Shown here: positions 1 to 10,990 of the stretch, in pieces
How positions within the stretch are numbered: position 1 is the stretch's first letter
Layout: each line of letters opens with the position of its first letter
Source: Loktanella sp. 5RATIMAR09
GTDB taxonomy: Bacteria; Pseudomonadota; Alphaproteobacteria; Rhodobacterales; Rhodobacteraceae
Assembly (NCBI RefSeq): GCF_001419985.1
Contig: NZ_LJAL01000006.1
Location: 147,153 to 211,152 of the forward strand
DNA: 64,000 nucleotides
Direction: 5' to 3'
Translations under genes and position numbers: made by a program
The notes under the pieces: generated by a model
The model's database searches: none
What the model was told of the DNA's origin: nothing
The model's input: only the letters and a program-made list of their open reading frames with translations

Positions 1-2
1 TT

Positions 3-635
3 CGCCATATTCAGGCCTTTCGCTTTGCCGCCGATAGCAGGCTTGCCCTGCCACGCATCGGGTCCAATATCTTCCCCCAGCCATCTGGGACCGACTGGGC
101 ATGGCGGCCAAAACCATGGCGGGCCGCAGCCGATATACCAGGGCATGCGCCTGCCCTGTCCAAGATGGCAATCACAAATGAGCTGGCGATCTTTCACGAC
201 TGCCCGCGCGGCGAAATCATTCTCCGGCAGGTCCGCAACACCCAGGACACCGATCTTGCGCCATTCGGGATTGTGCTTGAAACCTTTCATTTTAAGGGGA
301 GCTATCTGTCGCTTGTGATCGAGGTTCCCGAAGAATCCTGTGAAGGGCTACGCAAGCGCCATCTGATCCGTTTGTCCGCGGTAATCACGCGGGAGAAGCC
401 AACCGCGATCTACGCGCGACTGAACGTCAAGAACGGTCCGAACACCGAACAGGTGTTGCTGACCTTGCCGGACGATGCACCGGAAACAATGGTCGAATTC
501 GACCTCGCCTATAGCGGCCTGAATGAACGGCGGGCTGAACGGATGTGGATTGATCTGATGATTGAGCGCCCCGCGATGAACAAACTGACCATTCGCGATC
601 TGACACTCAGCCGTTATCCACGCGCTGAAATATAA
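3..635 (+). CDS. DUF6478-type conserved hypothetical protein, 5' end cut by the window
   Basis: The frame is open from the first bases of the window, so the true start lies upstream and 210 residues are visible. A GTDWAWRP segment followed by an FHDCP motif in the first third resembles the Rhodobacteraceae family now called DUF6478; this is recognised by memory of the family, not by search. The internal ATG at 165 would cut off this conserved N-terminal part, so I do not use it as the start. No signal peptide or membrane segment is visible. The function is unknown. The gene is followed after 12 bases by another small hypothetical gene on the same strand, so the two are probably co-transcribed. 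Confidence 0.75.
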   Translation, partial: RHIQAFRFAADSRLALPRIGSNIFPQPSGTDWAWRPKPWRAAADIPGHAPALSKMAITNELAIFHDCPRGEIILRQVRNTQDTDLAPFGIVLETFHFKGSYLSLVIEVPEESCEGLRKRHLIRLSAVITREKPTAIYARLNVKNGPNTEQVLLTLPDDAPETMVEFDLAYSGLNERRAERMWIDLMIERPAMNKLTIRDLTLSRYPRAEI

Positions 636-647
636 GGAAACATCCCT

Positions 648-1013
648 ATGGCCACTGCGCATTTCATCAACACGCGGATCAAAGCAGGTGTTTGGCACGG
701 CGACCTGACGGGTGCCGGACAAGAACAACCCCTTTTGCAGGTCACCCATTTGGGGCAGGCTTTAGGGGAGGTGAATTACACTTATGACGCGGCCCACGAC
801 ATCTGGCATGTCGCGATCCCGATCCCGACAGCATTCATCGCAGATGGGGTGCAGACCTTTGTGATTGCCGATCAAACCGGCACCACATTGGACAGCTTCA
901 CGCTTATCGCAGGCACGCCGCTTGCCGAAGACCTGCGCGCAGAGATTTCGAGCTTACGTGGAGAATTGGAAGTCCTGAAAACCGCATTTCGCGCGCATTG
1001 CGGCGAAAACTGA
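648..1013 (+). CDS. Conserved hypothetical protein, 121 aa
   Basis: This is a soluble 121-residue protein with no signal peptide. The N-terminal 90 residues look beta-rich. The last 30 form a charged helix rich in Leu and Glu that could be a short coiled coil. I do not recognise a named domain. An AAGGAAA ribosome site lies just before the ATG at 648. It sits 12 bases after the DUF6478-type gene and likely shares its transcript. Base composition matches its neighbours. Confidence 0.7.
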   Translation: MATAHFINTRIKAGVWHGDLTGAGQEQPLLQVTHLGQALGEVNYTYDAAHDIWHVAIPIPTAFIADGVQTFVIADQTGTTLDSFTLIAGTPLAEDLRAEISSLRGELEVLKTAFRAHCGEN

Positions 1014-1142
1014 TGTGACCGTACGTCACACACGGCATATCGGATCAAAACAATACATTTCATAAACTCATTGTCAGAATGACAACCAGTGCGCCTCTCG
1101 CCCCGTAACAAGTTCGTTAACAGGGAACGAAAGGAACACCCA

Positions 1143-1634
1143 ATGAACCGTCGCTTTGCAATCAAATCTACCATTCTCGCCGCTGGCGTTGCTGTTGCAG
1201 CAGCTTGTGCGCCCATGATGGAGAGCGAGCCTGATATCGTTGATATCGCCGCGTCCAACGGCAACTTCAACACACTAGTCGCCGCTGTTACCGCTGCCGG
1301 TCTGGTAGACACATTGAAGGGCGAGGGTCCATTCACTGTCTTCGCACCGACAGACGCAGCTTTTGCCGCACTGCCAGCAGGCACAGTCGAAACACTGCTG
1401 ATGCCCGAGAACAAGGACCAGCTGACCGCGATCCTGACATATCACGTTGTCCCTGGTGCCGTAACTTCTGATCAACTGGCGGGTCAGCGCTTGAGCGTTG
1501 CCACTGTCAACGGCGAAGACGTCCACATCGACGGCCGCAACGGCGTAACCGTTGAGAACGCGACAGTGACAACAGCAGACATTATCGCGTCAAATGGCGT
1601 GATCCATGTCATCGACGCGGTACTGCTGCCATAA
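1143..1634 (+). CDS. Fasciclin (FAS1) domain protein, probable exported or lipoprotein
   Basis: The protein has 163 residues. Residues 1-21 form a signal peptide with two Arg near the start, and Cys22 follows an AAA stretch, an imperfect lipobox, so lipoprotein processing is possible. A single FAS1 domain fills residues 28-162, with the [11 protein letters not shown] and YHVVPG motifs typical of the family. FAS1 proteins mediate adhesion or matrix contacts outside the cell. The start at 1143 is chosen over an upstream ATG at 1089 because the signal peptide begins here and an AAAGGAA site precedes it. The gene appears monocistronic. Confidence 0.9.
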   Translation: MNRRFAIKSTILAAGVAVAAACAPMMESEPDIVDIAASNGNFNTLVAAVTAAGLVDTLKGEGPFTVFAPTDAAFAALPAGTVETLLMPENKDQLTAILTYHVVPGAVTSDQLAGQRLSVATVNGEDVHIDGRNGVTVENATVTTADIIASNGVIHVIDAVLLP

Positions 1635-1834
1635 GGCATAGCACTCACCCGACCGCGCCTTCTCCCCCGATGTTGCGGTTGGGTTGCCCTCAGGGCACCA
1701 CGCGGCCCCATCGCTTGATAGCGGTGGGGTTATTGGTTGCGAGAACCTGTTCTTCGCGCGACTGCACTGGTCAGGCGGGCACCGCGATGCCGCTCGAGAC
1801 CTTCGCAATCAGTCAACCCGGTGATGCGGCAGGT

Positions 1835-1863
1835 TTGGACATAACGACGCGCGCGCAAATAAT
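1835..1863 (+). promoter_or_regulatory. Candidate sigma-70-type promoter for the acyltransferase-like gene
   Basis: TTGGAC at 1835-1840 and AATAAT at 1858-1863 are separated by 17 bases, about 40 bases before the likely start of the PlsC-like gene. The -10 matches the consensus well but the -35 only partly. The rest of the 1635-1902 gap shows nothing else I can name. Confidence 0.35.
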
Positions 1864-1902
1864 GTTGTGTAAACGTCGTTCGCACAGCATCCTCTCGGCG
1901 GA

Positions 1903-2673
1903 ATGCTTTTGGGGGATAAAGCTATCAAAATCATGGGCGCGTTGGGAGAGGTCATTCGGGGCGGATACGCGTCTGCATTGTGGATATCGGGCTTATCCTT
2001 CACCAGTTTGCGCATCGTCCTGACCGCCAGGACCCCCGATGCCGCACGTCTGCTGATCGCCGCACACTCGCGCCGGTTTCTGGACATCTGTCAGATCAAA
2101 GTCACCATCAGTGGCACGCCACCGAAGGCCGGATCAGGCTGTGTCTTGTGCCATAACGAAGCGTCTTTTGCCGATGTCGCGGCCTATCTTGCGGTCATGT
2201 GGCCGCATGTTGATCGCGCAGCAGGCGCCGATTTATACGCAATATTTCCGTTCATGCGCGCCGCAACCCGCAAGGCGGCGATTGAGCTTGTGCCGCGCGG
2301 CAACCGTGCGGGGACAGAGCGACTGATCGGGAAGGCGGTGCAGGCCGTGAAGTCGGGCGAACGCCTCGGATGGGGAGGCGAAGGCCGGATATCGGGTCAG
2401 GACGGTGTGGCAAGGTTCAAGGTCGGTGCCAGTCTGGTCGCCATAAGATCACAAGCGCCCATCATACCTGTGATGATTTACGGCGGGCACCGTTTACTGC
2501 CACTCGGGTCGGTCCGCGCGCGACCGGGGGAAATCCACATCCGTTTCGGCGCGCCCATCTCGACCACGGGTCTTGATGAAACTGACGCACGCGATCTGGC
2601 CGATAAAACGCAGGCGGCCACGGCGGAAATGTATGCGGATTTCAAAACAAAAGACGAGTGGACGCCCCCCTAG
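1903..2673 (+). CDS. PlsC-like lysophospholipid acyltransferase family protein with altered motif I
   Basis: The length (256 aa) and motif order fit the 1-acyl-sn-glycerol-3-phosphate acyltransferase family, which moves a fatty acyl chain onto a lysophospholipid at the inner membrane. Residues 157-164 (WGGEGRIS) align with motif III (FPEGTRS) and residues 186-190 (PIIPV) with motif IV. At motif I the usual NHxxxxD reads NEASFAD (85-91), so the catalytic His position is Glu86 and a His (84) lies two residues earlier. The enzyme may be inactive, use another acceptor, or use the shifted His. The start is uncertain: ATG 1903, TTG 1909 and ATG 1933 are all possible and none has a good ribosome site. 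Confidence 0.75.
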   Translation: MLLGDKAIKIMGALGEVIRGGYASALWISGLSFTSLRIVLTARTPDAARLLIAAHSRRFLDICQIKVTISGTPPKAGSGCVLCHNEASFADVAAYLAVMWPHVDRAAGADLYAIFPFMRAATRKAAIELVPRGNRAGTERLIGKAVQAVKSGERLGWGGEGRISGQDGVARFKVGASLVAIRSQAPIIPVMIYGGHRLLPLGSVRARPGEIHIRFGAPISTTGLDETDARDLADKTQAATAEMYADFKTKDEWTPP

Positions 2674-2680
2674 ACTTCGG

Positions 2681-3523
2681 TCATCCGTCCCCGCCCAGTT
2701 CATCCCAGATCTCGCGCACCCATGCCATGATCCGCTGCGCCTCTTCCCAGCGGTTCGACATCTCGCGGCCATCCGGTCCGGTCATGGCGTATTCGGGCGG
2801 CCCCAATTCGCACACAAAGATACAGTCACCCGACGCGTTCCGCGCACGCCAGTCGGCCAAGCCTTCGCGCCACCAGTCCTTGAAAAGCTCCACCCACTTC
2901 TGATGCTGCGGGAAATCCAGTTGCAACTGGATCTGCTGACGCGAGGCCACGCGCCCTTGGAAGCTGTCTGACCTTTTCAGGATGCGGCTCATCAGGCCAA
3001 GGTCATGATCGGACAGTGGAAACCAGAATTCGCGGTCCACCACATAATGCGACAGGTCGGCACAGATGCGCATATCGGGGATACGATCAAGCAGTTGTAG
3101 CGTTGTATAAAGGTCGTTCGTGATACAGTTGCGGTGCGTCTCGAACTGCACCGGCACCCCGATCCGGTCGGCCATACGCATCCACGCCTCGATCACTGGC
3201 ACCATGTCATCGAGCGCGACGGGCATGACCTGTCCGATCACGTCAACAAAAGGCGCGCCGAAATCGGCCGCCATATGCAGCGTGTCTTCAAGACTTTCGA
3301 TCGTTTTCGGGAAAGCCACGATCAGCGGCGTGAGGCTATTCGCCTCCATATGTGGCCGCACGGCATGGGCTACCGCCACATCAGAGGCACCCAGATCAAT
3401 CGCCATACCGTCGAATCCGGCGGTAGCAACCATTTCGCACACCTGATCATAGGGCAGTTTTATGCCGCTTTGGTCATGCGGCTGCATGGCCCAGAGCGAG
3501 GTGTAAACCTTCAGTTGCCGCAT
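2681..3523 (-). CDS. Sugar phosphate isomerase/epimerase-like TIM-barrel protein
   Basis: The protein has 280 residues with the layout of the xylose-isomerase-like TIM-barrel (AP endonuclease 2) superfamily. An ETHRN motif lies in the middle, followed by ICADLSHY and a CELGPPEY segment near the C-terminus, which could supply metal-binding Glu, Asp and His residues. The substrate cannot be told from sequence. The gene lies downstream of the fatty-acid desaturase on the same strand, separated by two strong hairpins, so it may be read through at a reduced level. It does not overlap the acyltransferase gene that ends on the other side at 2673. Confidence 0.75.
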   Translation of the reverse strand: MRQLKVYTSLWAMQPHDQSGIKLPYDQVCEMVATAGFDGMAIDLGASDVAVAHAVRPHMEANSLTPLIVAFPKTIESLEDTLHMAADFGAPFVDVIGQVMPVALDDMVPVIEAWMRMADRIGVPVQFETHRNCITNDLYTTLQLLDRIPDMRICADLSHYVVDREFWFPLSDHDLGLMSRILKRSDSFQGRVASRQQIQLQLDFPQHQKWVELFKDWWREGLADWRARNASGDCIFVCELGPPEYAMTGPDGREMSNRWEEAQRIMAWVREIWDELGGDG

Positions 3524-3534
3524 GTCGCCACGCA

Positions 3535-3600
3535 GTCCCGGACCCGATCCGGGACCTCTGTCGCGACCTCAGCCAAGAGGCCCCGGGTCAAACCCGGGGC
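3535..3600. repeat. Pair of perfect GC-rich hairpins (REP-like element or attenuator)
   Basis: Two inverted repeats sit 24 bases apart. At 3535-3555, arms GTCCCGGA and TCCGGGAC flank a 5-base loop. At 3580-3600, arms GCCCCGGGT and ACCCGGGGC flank a 3-base loop. Neither is followed by a T-run. They fill most of the gap between two co-directional minus-strand genes, where they could reduce read-through or protect mRNA 3' ends. Similar paired palindromes are scattered in many alphaproteobacterial genomes. Confidence 0.6.
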
Positions 3601-3614
3601 TGCGTCACGCCGCT

Positions 3615-4601
3615 TCATTCCGCTGGCATCCGCGTGACACGGCCACCACTGCGGGGGATGATCCAGACTTCATCCATCGGGTACCCGCTTTCGTCTTTGG
3701 CCATCAGTTTGCCAATCACCTCGACCTGAAATTCCAGCCAACCCATGCGGTGGACCTCGCCTGCCTTTTCCTCAATCCGGTCGTTCAATGTCCGCAACTT
3801 CCAGAAAGGAACGGCGGGAAACGTATGATGCGCAGTATGATAGGGCATCTGCCAGCACAGCCAGCGTTGCAGCGCATTTGCACGGGTAGAACGGGTGTTT
3901 TCCATGATGTCGTTTTCATGGCTGAGCCCCAGATGCTCGATGGTATTCTGCAACTGGTGAATGGGCTTGGTCAGCACCATCGGGATGATCCAGAAGGTCA
4001 GCGCAGCCCAAGAACCCACTGCGACAGAGGCGAATGCGATGAGACCATAGCCTGCAAGATGCAGGCGGCTTTCACGGATGACTTTGGCCTCTTCCTCGGC
4101 GCGGATATAGGGCTCGATAATGATCCCGCGCGCACGACGGACCATGCCAAAGACGCGATTACGCCAATAGGTGATCCCGCTGAGCCAAAGCAGATATGTG
4201 GTCAGCCTGTATGGTTCGCGCACCAGTTCGCCGTCACGCTCCCAGTCTTGGGTGTGCTGGTGATGGGCAAAATGCATGATCTGGTCGAAATCGCGCGGGA
4301 ACAGCTGTATGAAGCCGATGATCCGGCCAAAGACCTCGTTCAGTTTGCGGGTCTTGAACACGGTCGCGTGAGAAAGTTCATGCTGGGCGGCATAAAGGAA
4401 ATTCAGCAACACACCCAAGGCCAGCCCCGTCACCCAAACCCAGCCCGTGCCCATCGCCTGCGCATGGAGCAGCGCGACCACCACGATTGACCCGACGTGG
4501 CTCACCATTTGCAGCCCACCCTGCAGGTCGGACCGTTCGGACAATTGCCGCAGTTCGGTTGGCGTCAACAGTTTCCGGCGGGAAAAGCTGGCTTCCATCA
4601 T
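3615..4601 (-). CDS. Membrane fatty acid desaturase
   Basis: The 328-residue protein carries the three histidine clusters of membrane di-iron desaturases in order: HELSH, HFAHHQH and HTAHH. Hydrophobic segments between them fit the usual two membrane hairpins. It probably introduces a double bond into an acyl chain at the cytoplasmic membrane, using electrons from ferredoxin or a reductase encoded elsewhere. It is divergent from fadH, which removes awkward double bonds during beta-oxidation, so the two may share control of unsaturated lipids. Translation could start at either of two adjacent ATG codons (4601 or 4598). An inverted repeat lies just upstream. Confidence 0.85.
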   Translation of the reverse strand: MMEASFSRRKLLTPTELRQLSERSDLQGGLQMVSHVGSIVVVALLHAQAMGTGWVWVTGLALGVLLNFLYAAQHELSHATVFKTRKLNEVFGRIIGFIQLFPRDFDQIMHFAHHQHTQDWERDGELVREPYRLTTYLLWLSGITYWRNRVFGMVRRARGIIIEPYIRAEEEAKVIRESRLHLAGYGLIAFASVAVGSWAALTFWIIPMVLTKPIHQLQNTIEHLGLSHENDIMENTRSTRANALQRWLCWQMPYHTAHHTFPAVPFWKLRTLNDRIEEKAGEVHRMGWLEFQVEVIGKLMAKDESGYPMDEVWIIPRSGGRVTRMPAE

Positions 4602-4608
4602 GCACCCC

Positions 4609-4637
4609 TTTCGTTATTTCACCCCAGACTAACGAAA
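4609..4637. promoter_or_regulatory. Inverted repeat upstream of the desaturase (candidate operator)
   Basis: TTTCGTTA at 4609-4616 and TAACGAAA at 4630-4637 are perfect 8-base arms with a 13-base spacer, starting 8 bases before the desaturase start codon. The position suits a repressor site or a small RNA hairpin that overlaps the leader. No regulator in the window is an obvious partner. Confidence 0.4.
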
Positions 4638-4640
4638 TAG

Positions 4641-6779
<2,139 letters not shown>

Positions 6780-6973
6780 CGTTACCAGACAAATGAGCGC
6801 GGACAACGCGACAAACCCCATGATTTAAAGGCGATTGGTACATATTTCGCTGTTTCCGCATTGTCACCAAAGCGGATTCATACCCCCGTATTGTCAGGCA
6901 TTTGTCCTAATCCTGCCCGATTTCACTGCCACGGTGGTCAGAACGGTATCAAATAACAGCGTCAGGAAGTTTC

Positions 6974-7879
6974 ATGGATCGTCTAACCGAAATGGAGGCC
7001 TTCGCCACAGTTGTGGATCAGGGTGGCTTTACGGACGCGGCCAAGAAAATGGGAATTTCCAAGTCAGCCGTTTCGAAACATGTCTCATCACTTGAGGCGC
7101 GCTTGGGTGCCCGCTTGCTGAACCGTACCACCCGCCGCGTCAGCCCGACCGAGATCGGCCTTGCCTATTACGACCGCGCCCGCCGCGTTCTGAATGACGC
7201 AGGCGAAGCGGATGCTTTGGTGACATCGATGCAATCTGCGCCTTCCGGTCTGCTGCGCATCAGCGTGGCGACAGATTTCGGGGTGAACCATCTCTCGCCT
7301 GTTCTGGGCGAATTCCTGTCCGAGTTCCCCGACATCACCGTGAACATGGCGCTAAACAACCGCTATGTTGAACTGATTTCCGAAGGCTTTGATATGGCTG
7401 TCCGCATTGGTGAGTTGGAAGACAGCACATTGCGTGCCCGCAAGCTGACCGAAACAACAAAGCGCATGATCGCGAGCCCTGCTTATTTCAAGCAATATGG
7501 ACGCCCTGAAAAGATTGACGACCTCAACGAACACAAGCTGCTGCATTATTCGAACCAAGCGAATTCGGCGGTCTGGAAACTGACCGCGCCGTCCGGCGAA
7601 AAACGGCAGGTGCGCACGGCAGGCTGGTTAACCGTTAATGATGGCCAATCGCTTTTGAATGCCTGCATCGGCGGGCTTGGAATTGCTTATCTGCCAAGTT
7701 TTCTTTACGCAGATGCTATGAACAAAGGATTGGTCGAAGTGGCCATTCCCGATCTGCCGGTTGAGACTCAAGGCATTTATGCCGTCTATCCGCCAGGGCG
7801 CTTTACGCAGCCCAAGGTGCGCGCATTCATAGACTTTTTGGCCCATGCCTTTGCCGACAAGGGCCCTGAAATCTGGTAA
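6974..7879 (+). CDS. LysR-family transcriptional regulator
   Basis: The 301-residue protein has a winged helix-turn-helix at residues 1-60 (GGFTDAAKKMGISKSAVSKHVSSLE) and a LysR substrate-binding domain over about 88-292. It belongs to the CrgA-like subgroup, which begins with MDRLTEMEAF. The regulated genes are unknown. It follows fadH on the same strand after a 194-base gap, which contains two ATTGTCA copies 30 bases apart (from 6860 and 6890) that could be part of its own control region. A clear terminator follows the gene. Confidence 0.88.
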   Translation: MDRLTEMEAFATVVDQGGFTDAAKKMGISKSAVSKHVSSLEARLGARLLNRTTRRVSPTEIGLAYYDRARRVLNDAGEADALVTSMQSAPSGLLRISVATDFGVNHLSPVLGEFLSEFPDITVNMALNNRYVELISEGFDMAVRIGELEDSTLRARKLTETTKRMIASPAYFKQYGRPEKIDDLNEHKLLHYSNQANSAVWKLTAPSGEKRQVRTAGWLTVNDGQSLLNACIGGLGIAYLPSFLYADAMNKGLVEVAIPDLPVETQGIYAVYPPGRFTQPKVRAFIDFLAHAFADKGPEIW

Positions 7880-7905
7880 TTTCCCAAGTGTAAATTCACC
7901 GACTT

Positions 7906-7935
7906 GCGCGACCGTGTTTTTGGTCGCGCTTTTTT
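7906..7935 (+). terminator. Rho-independent terminator after the LysR gene
   Basis: The arms GCGCGACC (7906-7913) and GGTCGCGC (7922-7929) pair perfectly around an 8-base loop and are followed at once by six T residues. It separates the regulator from the diguanylate cyclase gene. Confidence 0.85.
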
Positions 7936-8000
7936 GTCTTAAAACAATCGTAACGCATTTGTCTTATCCGGTGTCCTATGGACGACGGAGAATAGACTTG

Positions 8001-8750
8001 ATGAACCAAGTCATGCTTTTACTTGCGCCGCAAAGTACACTTGGTTTTATTGTACGCCTTGCGGTGTGGCTTGGGTTTGTCACACTTGCTAATATCGCAT
8101 TCGCGACATTCTTCGGCGGTGGCGCATACTACTCATTGTCGTTCTACCTTGCACATTCGGTCGTGGTCGGCGGCCCTGTGATCACATTCTTTTTTATCAT
8201 CACGATGTTCCAGTTACGCCTGCAAAGGCGGCTATGGCGATTATCCCGCGTGGATGGCCTGACGGGGCTGAACAACCGGAACACGTTTTTTGATCTGGCG
8301 GTTCAGGCACGCACGCGCGAAAACACCGGTGTCCTGATGATGCTGGATGCCGACCGGTTCAAATCCATCAACGATACCTATGGCCATCAGGCAGGGGATA
8401 TCTGTTTGCAGGCCATCGCCGCAAAGCTGCGCGAGAATATCCGAAAAGATGACGTATTGGGCCGCCTCGGGGGCGAAGAGTTTGCCATTTACCTTCTGAA
8501 TGCAGCGCCAGAGACCGCACAATCCATCGGCGCGCGCCTGACACAACCAATTAAATTCGTGACCGAGGCGCATGGCGAACTGACTGTGACCCTCTCGATC
8601 GGTGCGGTGATGACACAACCGACAATCCCGATTGATACCCTATTGGCCCGGGCAGATGCGGCGCTTTACTATGCCAAGCAAAATGGCAGAGCTCTTTTCG
8701 TCAACTGGACGCCATCGTTGCAAAAGAAAGCAGTCATGGCGCGCGTGTAA
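8001..8750 (+). CDS. Membrane-bound GGDEF diguanylate cyclase
   Basis: The protein has 249 residues. Two hydrophobic segments (about 16-38 and 50-72) anchor it in the membrane, with a short loop between and no other sensor domain. The GGDEF domain spans about 82-240 and carries an intact active site, GGEEF at 157-161. An RxxD product-inhibition site (RKDD, 148-151) sits five residues before it. It should make c-di-GMP from two GTP and be feedback-inhibited. ATG 8001 follows a GGAG site; the in-frame extension upstream runs through the terminator and is rejected. Its partner could be the degenerate EAL protein at 20245-21051, but that is only a guess. Confidence 0.9.
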   Translation: MNQVMLLLAPQSTLGFIVRLAVWLGFVTLANIAFATFFGGGAYYSLSFYLAHSVVVGGPVITFFFIITMFQLRLQRRLWRLSRVDGLTGLNNRNTFFDLAVQARTRENTGVLMMLDADRFKSINDTYGHQAGDICLQAIAAKLRENIRKDDVLGRLGGEEFAIYLLNAAPETAQSIGARLTQPIKFVTEAHGELTVTLSIGAVMTQPTIPIDTLLARADAALYYAKQNGRALFVNWTPSLQKKAVMARV

Positions 8751-8755
8751 AACAA

Positions 8756-9694
8756 CTACTCTTGTGTAGATGTCACGATCACTTCAACGCGGCGGTTGGC
8801 GGTCCGCCCTGCTTCCGTCAGGTTCGTGGCAAGAGGCGCAAGATAACCCATGCCCTCGGCCTCCAGTTGCGTACGATCCGCGCCATAGTCACTGACCAGC
8901 CGTTCCAGAACAGATGCTGCGCGACGTTTGGACAGGGCGATATTCGTCTCGAGTGCACCGGATGAATCCGTATGTCCCACCAGCGCAACGGTCCGCGACG
9001 GCGTATTTGCAAGATAATCTGCCAGAGCGCGCAGCGTCGGATAATCCCCTTGGGCAAGCTGCGCCGAACCCGTCTCAAAGTTCAGATCGGCCAGAACGGC
9101 GCGCCCGGCCTGGTCAAGCTGTTCGGACAGCGCGGCGTCGGGTACCGCACCAAAGGCACGCAAAGGGGCAGACTCAGCCTGCGCAATCGGCAAGGCGGTA
9201 TCGGTTTCAGGGCCAACATGCGTGATCTGGACAAACCCGGCTTCTGCTGTTCGGCTAATGAACAGCGTTAGATACTCGGGCCCATCCTGTCCGACCCGTT
9301 CAGCCGCAAGAAACCGAAAATCACCAATGTTGATGCGCATATCCGGCGGAGGCAGGGTTTCGACCGCAAAGCGAAAATCAAATCCACCGCAAGCCTCGGT
9401 CTGGCATTCAAAGATGATCTGGTAACGGTCGTTGCGCAACTGTTCACGCAAAGGGCGTACCAGTTGCAATGTTGTGAGCGAAGGCGCCGCGATCCGCCAG
9501 GCTTGCTGGATCACGCGTCCTTCGACAGTTTGCGCAGGCATCTCGCCCTGATCCCAGATGCCTCGTGGCAAAAGGTAGCTATCGGCAGGGCGGATCACCT
9601 CGTCCTGCAAGTTCGCATTACTGGGAAAATCGAGCGTCTGGGCCTGCGCCATGCCCGCAACAATGCCCAAACATGCGGCGAGGATGCGGATCAT
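8756..9694 (-). CDS. OmpA-family outer membrane/peptidoglycan-associated protein
   Basis: The 312-residue protein has a signal peptide ending near residue 18 (MAQAQ). A 170-residue N-terminal domain of no known family follows, containing a Cys pair (FECQTEACGG). A C-terminal OmpA-like domain (about 195-310) carries the peptidoglycan-binding core VGHTDSSGALETNIALSKRRA. It should sit in the periplasm or outer membrane and bind the cell wall. It is the last gene of a four-gene minus-strand operon, and its start overlaps the stop of the AhpD-like gene (ATGA). Confidence 0.88.
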   Translation of the reverse strand: MIRILAACLGIVAGMAQAQTLDFPSNANLQDEVIRPADSYLLPRGIWDQGEMPAQTVEGRVIQQAWRIAAPSLTTLQLVRPLREQLRNDRYQIIFECQTEACGGFDFRFAVETLPPPDMRINIGDFRFLAAERVGQDGPEYLTLFISRTAEAGFVQITHVGPETDTALPIAQAESAPLRAFGAVPDAALSEQLDQAGRAVLADLNFETGSAQLAQGDYPTLRALADYLANTPSRTVALVGHTDSSGALETNIALSKRRAASVLERLVSDYGADRTQLEAEGMGYLAPLATNLTEAGRTANRRVEVIVTSTQE

Positions 9695-10257
9695 CGGGCT
9701 TGCGCGTGATATTCGTCATTGGGCCGCATATCGGTCGCCGAGGCGATGCGGTTGCTCATGTTGTAGAAGCCGGCCGTGGCTGCAATATCCCAAATATCGC
9801 GATCCGAGAACCCGACCTTGCGCAATGCGTCACGGTCTTGCTCTTCGATCTTGGCACTGGCCACGGTCATCAGTTCTGCAAACTCAAGCATCGCCTTTTG
9901 GCGCGCATCCAAAGGGGCGACGCGCCAGTTCATCACCAGCATTTCACCCAGTTGCGGATCACCCGACAACTGCCGCACGGCGGCACCATGGGCAGTCAGG
10001 CAGTAATAGCATTTGTTGATGGACGACACCGCAACTGCGATCATTTCACGCTCGAGTTTGGACAGGCCAGAGGCGGACAGCATGATATCATTGTAAAGCG
10101 CGGTGAAGGCGTTCAGTTTGTCGATGTCAAAGGCATAGGCCTGCAGCACATTGGGCACCATCCCAAGCTTTTCGCGACAGATATCAAAATATTTCTGCGT
10201 GGCCTCCGGCAACGGGTCGGCCATCGGTAGATCAAGGGCGGTGGGTTGGTCAGTCAA
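9691..10257 (-). CDS. AhpD-like carboxymuconolactone decarboxylase / peroxidase-related protein
   Basis: The protein has 188 residues of the AhpD/CMD fold. Its redox motif KCYYCLTAHGAAVR has the CxxC and the following His of alkylhydroperoxidase-like enzymes, so a thiol peroxidase role is likely. I place the start at TTG 10257. A GGAG site lies 7 bases upstream and overlaps the end of the GNAT gene, and the protein then begins with the usual TDQPTALDLP. An ATG at 10299 would overlap that gene by 38 bases with no ribosome site. The gene is in an operon with CinA-like, GNAT and OmpA-like genes. Confidence 0.85.
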   Translation of the reverse strand: MTDQPTALDLPMADPLPEATQKYFDICREKLGMVPNVLQAYAFDIDKLNAFTALYNDIMLSASGLSKLEREMIAVAVSSINKCYYCLTAHGAAVRQLSGDPQLGEMLVMNWRVAPLDARQKAMLEFAELMTVASAKIEEQDRDALRKVGFSDRDIWDIAATAGFYNMSNRIASATDMRPNDEYHAQAR

Positions 10258-10261
10258 GGCT

Positions 10262-10990
10262 TCACTCCGGCAATCGTCGATAGTGGTACTGTCCCACATG
10301 CGTCATGCCGAGGGAAGTGTAGAGCGCGTTGGCGGCATCGTTCACCTGCGTTGTCACCAGCGTCAGGTCGCCCGCGCCATTGTCCCGCGCCCAAAAGGCT
10401 GCCGCCCGCGTCAGGTGTTGCGCGAGGCCCTGACGGCGATGGGCGGTCGCAATCTCGAGCGCGTGGATCATGGCGCATCCGGCGGCGATGCCCACATAGA
10501 CCGTGCCCGCAGGCTGGTCATTCAAACGCCCCAGCAAGGTTGTCTTTGGGCCTGCAGCCCGCGCCATAATCGCCAGACGCCCTTGGCCGATGCCACCTGC
10601 GGCCCAGATTTCTTCCTGCGCGGCCAGCGGCGGCCAGACTTCAAAGCTGGTGACAGGCGGCGGCCGTTTGGTGGCGACTGCGGCGACAGATGCTGCGTAA
10701 AGGTTTGTGACGTCCTTGATGACATAACCGCGTCCGGCCAGCATGTCATCCAAGGCGCCCTCGCCCGCGCGCACCATGAAAAGAGGCGTTTGCCCTGCGG
10801 CGCGCATCGCATTTTCAGCCAACGGAATGTCGCTATCGGTGACAGGCCCCTGCGCTGTTGCCGCACTCACACGGCTGCTGCCGCTGTTATCAAGCCGTAT
10901 TTTCCAAGGACCGACCGTGCGGCTTTCGGCGGGCGGCCATGTGCCTTCGATAACGGAATAGAGTGTTTCGAGCGACGGCAGTGTCGTCAT
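10262..10990 (-). CDS. GNAT-family N-acetyltransferase
   Basis: The protein has 242 residues. The C-terminal half (about 140-240) is a GNAT domain, with the acetyl-CoA-binding HRRQGLAQHL motif and a following NDAANALYTSLGM segment. The N-terminal half looks like a second, weaker GNAT-like domain. The substrate is unknown. The start overlaps the stop of the CinA-like gene by 4 bases, so the two are translationally coupled. Confidence 0.85.
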   Translation of the reverse strand: MTTLPSLETLYSVIEGTWPPAESRTVGPWKIRLDNSGSSRVSAATAQGPVTDSDIPLAENAMRAAGQTPLFMVRAGEGALDDMLAGRGYVIKDVTNLYAASVAAVATKRPPPVTSFEVWPPLAAQEEIWAAGGIGQGRLAIMARAAGPKTTLLGRLNDQPAGTVYVGIAAGCAMIHALEIATAHRRQGLAQHLTRAAAFWARDNGAGDLTLVTTQVNDAANALYTSLGMTHVGQYHYRRLPE

